Shown: piece by piece, positions 5,782 through 6,579 of the stretch
Numbering within the stretch: the first letter of the stretch is position 1
Layout: the number at the start of each line of letters is the position of its first letter
NCBI GenBank assembly: GCA_002699325.1
Contig: PABS01000090.1
Span: 18,321-24,899, forward strand
DNA: 6,579 bases
Reading direction: 5' to 3'
Source: Ponticaulis sp.
GTDB lineage: Bacteria > Pseudomonadota > Alphaproteobacteria > Caulobacterales > Hyphomonadaceae
The notes under the pieces: model-generated
What the model saw: the letters and a program-made list of their open reading frames with translations, nothing else
The model's database searches: none
What the model was told of the DNA's origin: nothing
Program-made: the position numbers and the translations under genes

Positions 5782-6579
5782 CTAAAACCCATACGCCTCT
5801 TTGTATTCCGGATCTTTTTCGGCCACGAGCTTGGCGAGGTCGACGATAACTTTCGCCTGTTTCCAGGTCGCGTCATCCTGCATTTTACCGTCCAGCATCA
5901 CGACACCAGTTCCATCCGGCATGGCTTCGAGAATGCGCTTGGCGAACTTCACCTCGTCAGGGTCAGGACTGAAGACTTTCTTGGCAATGTCGATCTGATT
6001 TGGGTGCAGTGACCAGGCCCCGTCACAGCCGAGCAGGAAAGCGTTGCGGAACTGCTGCTCACAGGCATCAAGATCCTGAATGTCACCGAACGGGCCATAC
6101 ATGGCCTTGATGCCAGCTGAGGCGCAGGCGTCCACCATGCGGGCAATCGTATAGTGCCACGGGTCCTGCTGGGCGCTCATACGCTCGCGGCCTTCAACCG
6201 GATCTTCGATCACGCGGTAGAAAGGGTGTCCGCCGCCAACGCGGGTGGTCTTCATTTTGCGGGAGGCGGCAAGGTCAGCCGGGCCAAGGCAAATGCCGTG
6301 CATACGGGGTGAAGCCAGCGCGATCGCCTCGACGTTTTTCACGCCCTCGGCGGTCTCCAGAATGGCGTGAATGCCGATTGGCTTTTTGATGTCGTGCTTG
6401 GCTTCCAGCTGAGCCAGAAGCTGGTCCACATAATGAATATCCCACGGGCCTTCGACCTTTGGGATCATCAGAACGTCAATCTTATCGCCAACCTCGCTGA
6501 GCAGGGTCGTGACGTCTTCGAGAAACCAGGGGGAATTGAGACAGTTCACACGGGACCAGAAGCCCGTATTGGACGCTTT
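5782..6579 (-). CDS. Malyl-CoA lyase-like CoA-ester lyase (HpcH/HpaI family), C-terminal part
   Basis: The frame is open to the right edge, so the visible 265 residues lack the N-terminus (roughly 65 residues by family length). The GTG at 6549 is internal, because recognisable family sequence (GFWSRVN) lies upstream of it. The protein belongs to the citE-like TIM-barrel family that cleaves or forms C-C bonds in CoA esters such as malyl-CoA, beta-methylmalyl-CoA or citramalyl-CoA. Visible landmarks, numbered from the first visible residue, are R10 (SRVN), MIPKVEG (38-44), Mg-binding E75 (ILETAEGV) and D102 (LGPADLAAS), [11 protein letters not shown] (139-149), GPFGD (162-166), LHPNQ (191-195), and a C-terminal D235/D236 region. 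The R10-E75-D102 spacing equals that of the Arg-Glu-Asp active site I recall for Rhodobacter malyl-CoA lyase. The exact substrate cannot be fixed. A palindrome follows the stop. Confidence 0.88.
   Translation of the reverse strand, partial: KASNTGFWSRVNCLNSPWFLEDVTTLLSEVGDKIDVLMIPKVEGPWDIHYVDQLLAQLEAKHDIKKPIGIHAILETAEGVKNVEAIALASPRMHGICLGPADLAASRKMKTTRVGGGHPFYRVIEDPVEGRERMSAQQDPWHYTIARMVDACASAGIKAMYGPFGDIQDLDACEQQFRNAFLLGCDGAWSLHPNQIDIAKKVFSPDPDEVKFAKRILEAMPDGTGVVMLDGKMQDDATWKQAKVIVDLAKLVAEKDPEYKEAYGF

Noticed and set aside
6540..6549. GTG at 6549 as the true start of the CoA-ester lyase
   Set aside because: The frame continues upstream to the edge with family-like sequence, including the conserved Arg (SRVN), and the family is about 65 residues longer at the N-terminus.
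1..6579. CRISPR arrays, tRNA or rRNA genes, insertion sequences
   Set aside because: No regularly spaced repeats, no cloverleaf or rRNA-like sequence and no transposase or integrase frame was seen on either strand.

Overview
The window looks like chromosomal DNA of an alphaproteobacterium. Base composition, a TonB-dependent receptor of the Caulobacterales/Sphingomonadales style, a malyl-CoA lyase-like enzyme and hairpin-rich intergenic repeats suggest something like the Hyphomonadaceae. This placement is inferred from gene style only and is tentative. Most of the window codes on the minus strand at about 57-60% G+C (36 of 60 bases at 601-660, 34 of 60 at 3001-3060).

Layout, left to right: (1) 1-934, minus: the N-terminal 311 residues of a TonB-dependent outer-membrane receptor that runs off the left edge. 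(2) 935-1144: a divergent intergenic region with candidate promoters. (3) 1145-2815, plus: two abutting genes, a receiver-domain protein followed by a soluble histidine kinase-like ATPase. They are clearly AT-richer than their surroundings (27 of 60 G+C at 1201-1260; 33 of 120 at 2161-2280) and are the only confident plus-strand genes. (4) 2862-3716, minus: a TesB-like double-hotdog acyl-CoA thioesterase. (5) 3717-3830: a short spacer with two overlapping, mutually exclusive hairpins. (6) 3831-5294, minus: a 487-residue exported, cysteine-containing protein of unknown function with a GTG start. (7) 5295-5781: a 487-base region of G/C-tract hairpins and a perfect 24-base palindrome, with only weak small-ORF candidates. 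(8) 5782-6579, minus: the C-terminal 265 residues of a malyl-CoA lyase-like CoA-ester lyase that runs off the right edge.

The minus-strand genes read as ordinary core or accessory metabolism and envelope functions (CoA-ester chemistry, outer-membrane uptake, a periplasmic protein). They are spaced widely enough that a single operon is not evident. The two-gene plus-strand cassette is the most unusual part. Its low G+C, its strand, its tight stop/start junction, the absence of any recognisable output domain in the receiver protein, and an 8-base direct repeat (ACCTAGCG) on both sides together suggest a laterally acquired, self-contained phosphosignalling module. What it controls cannot be read from the sequence.
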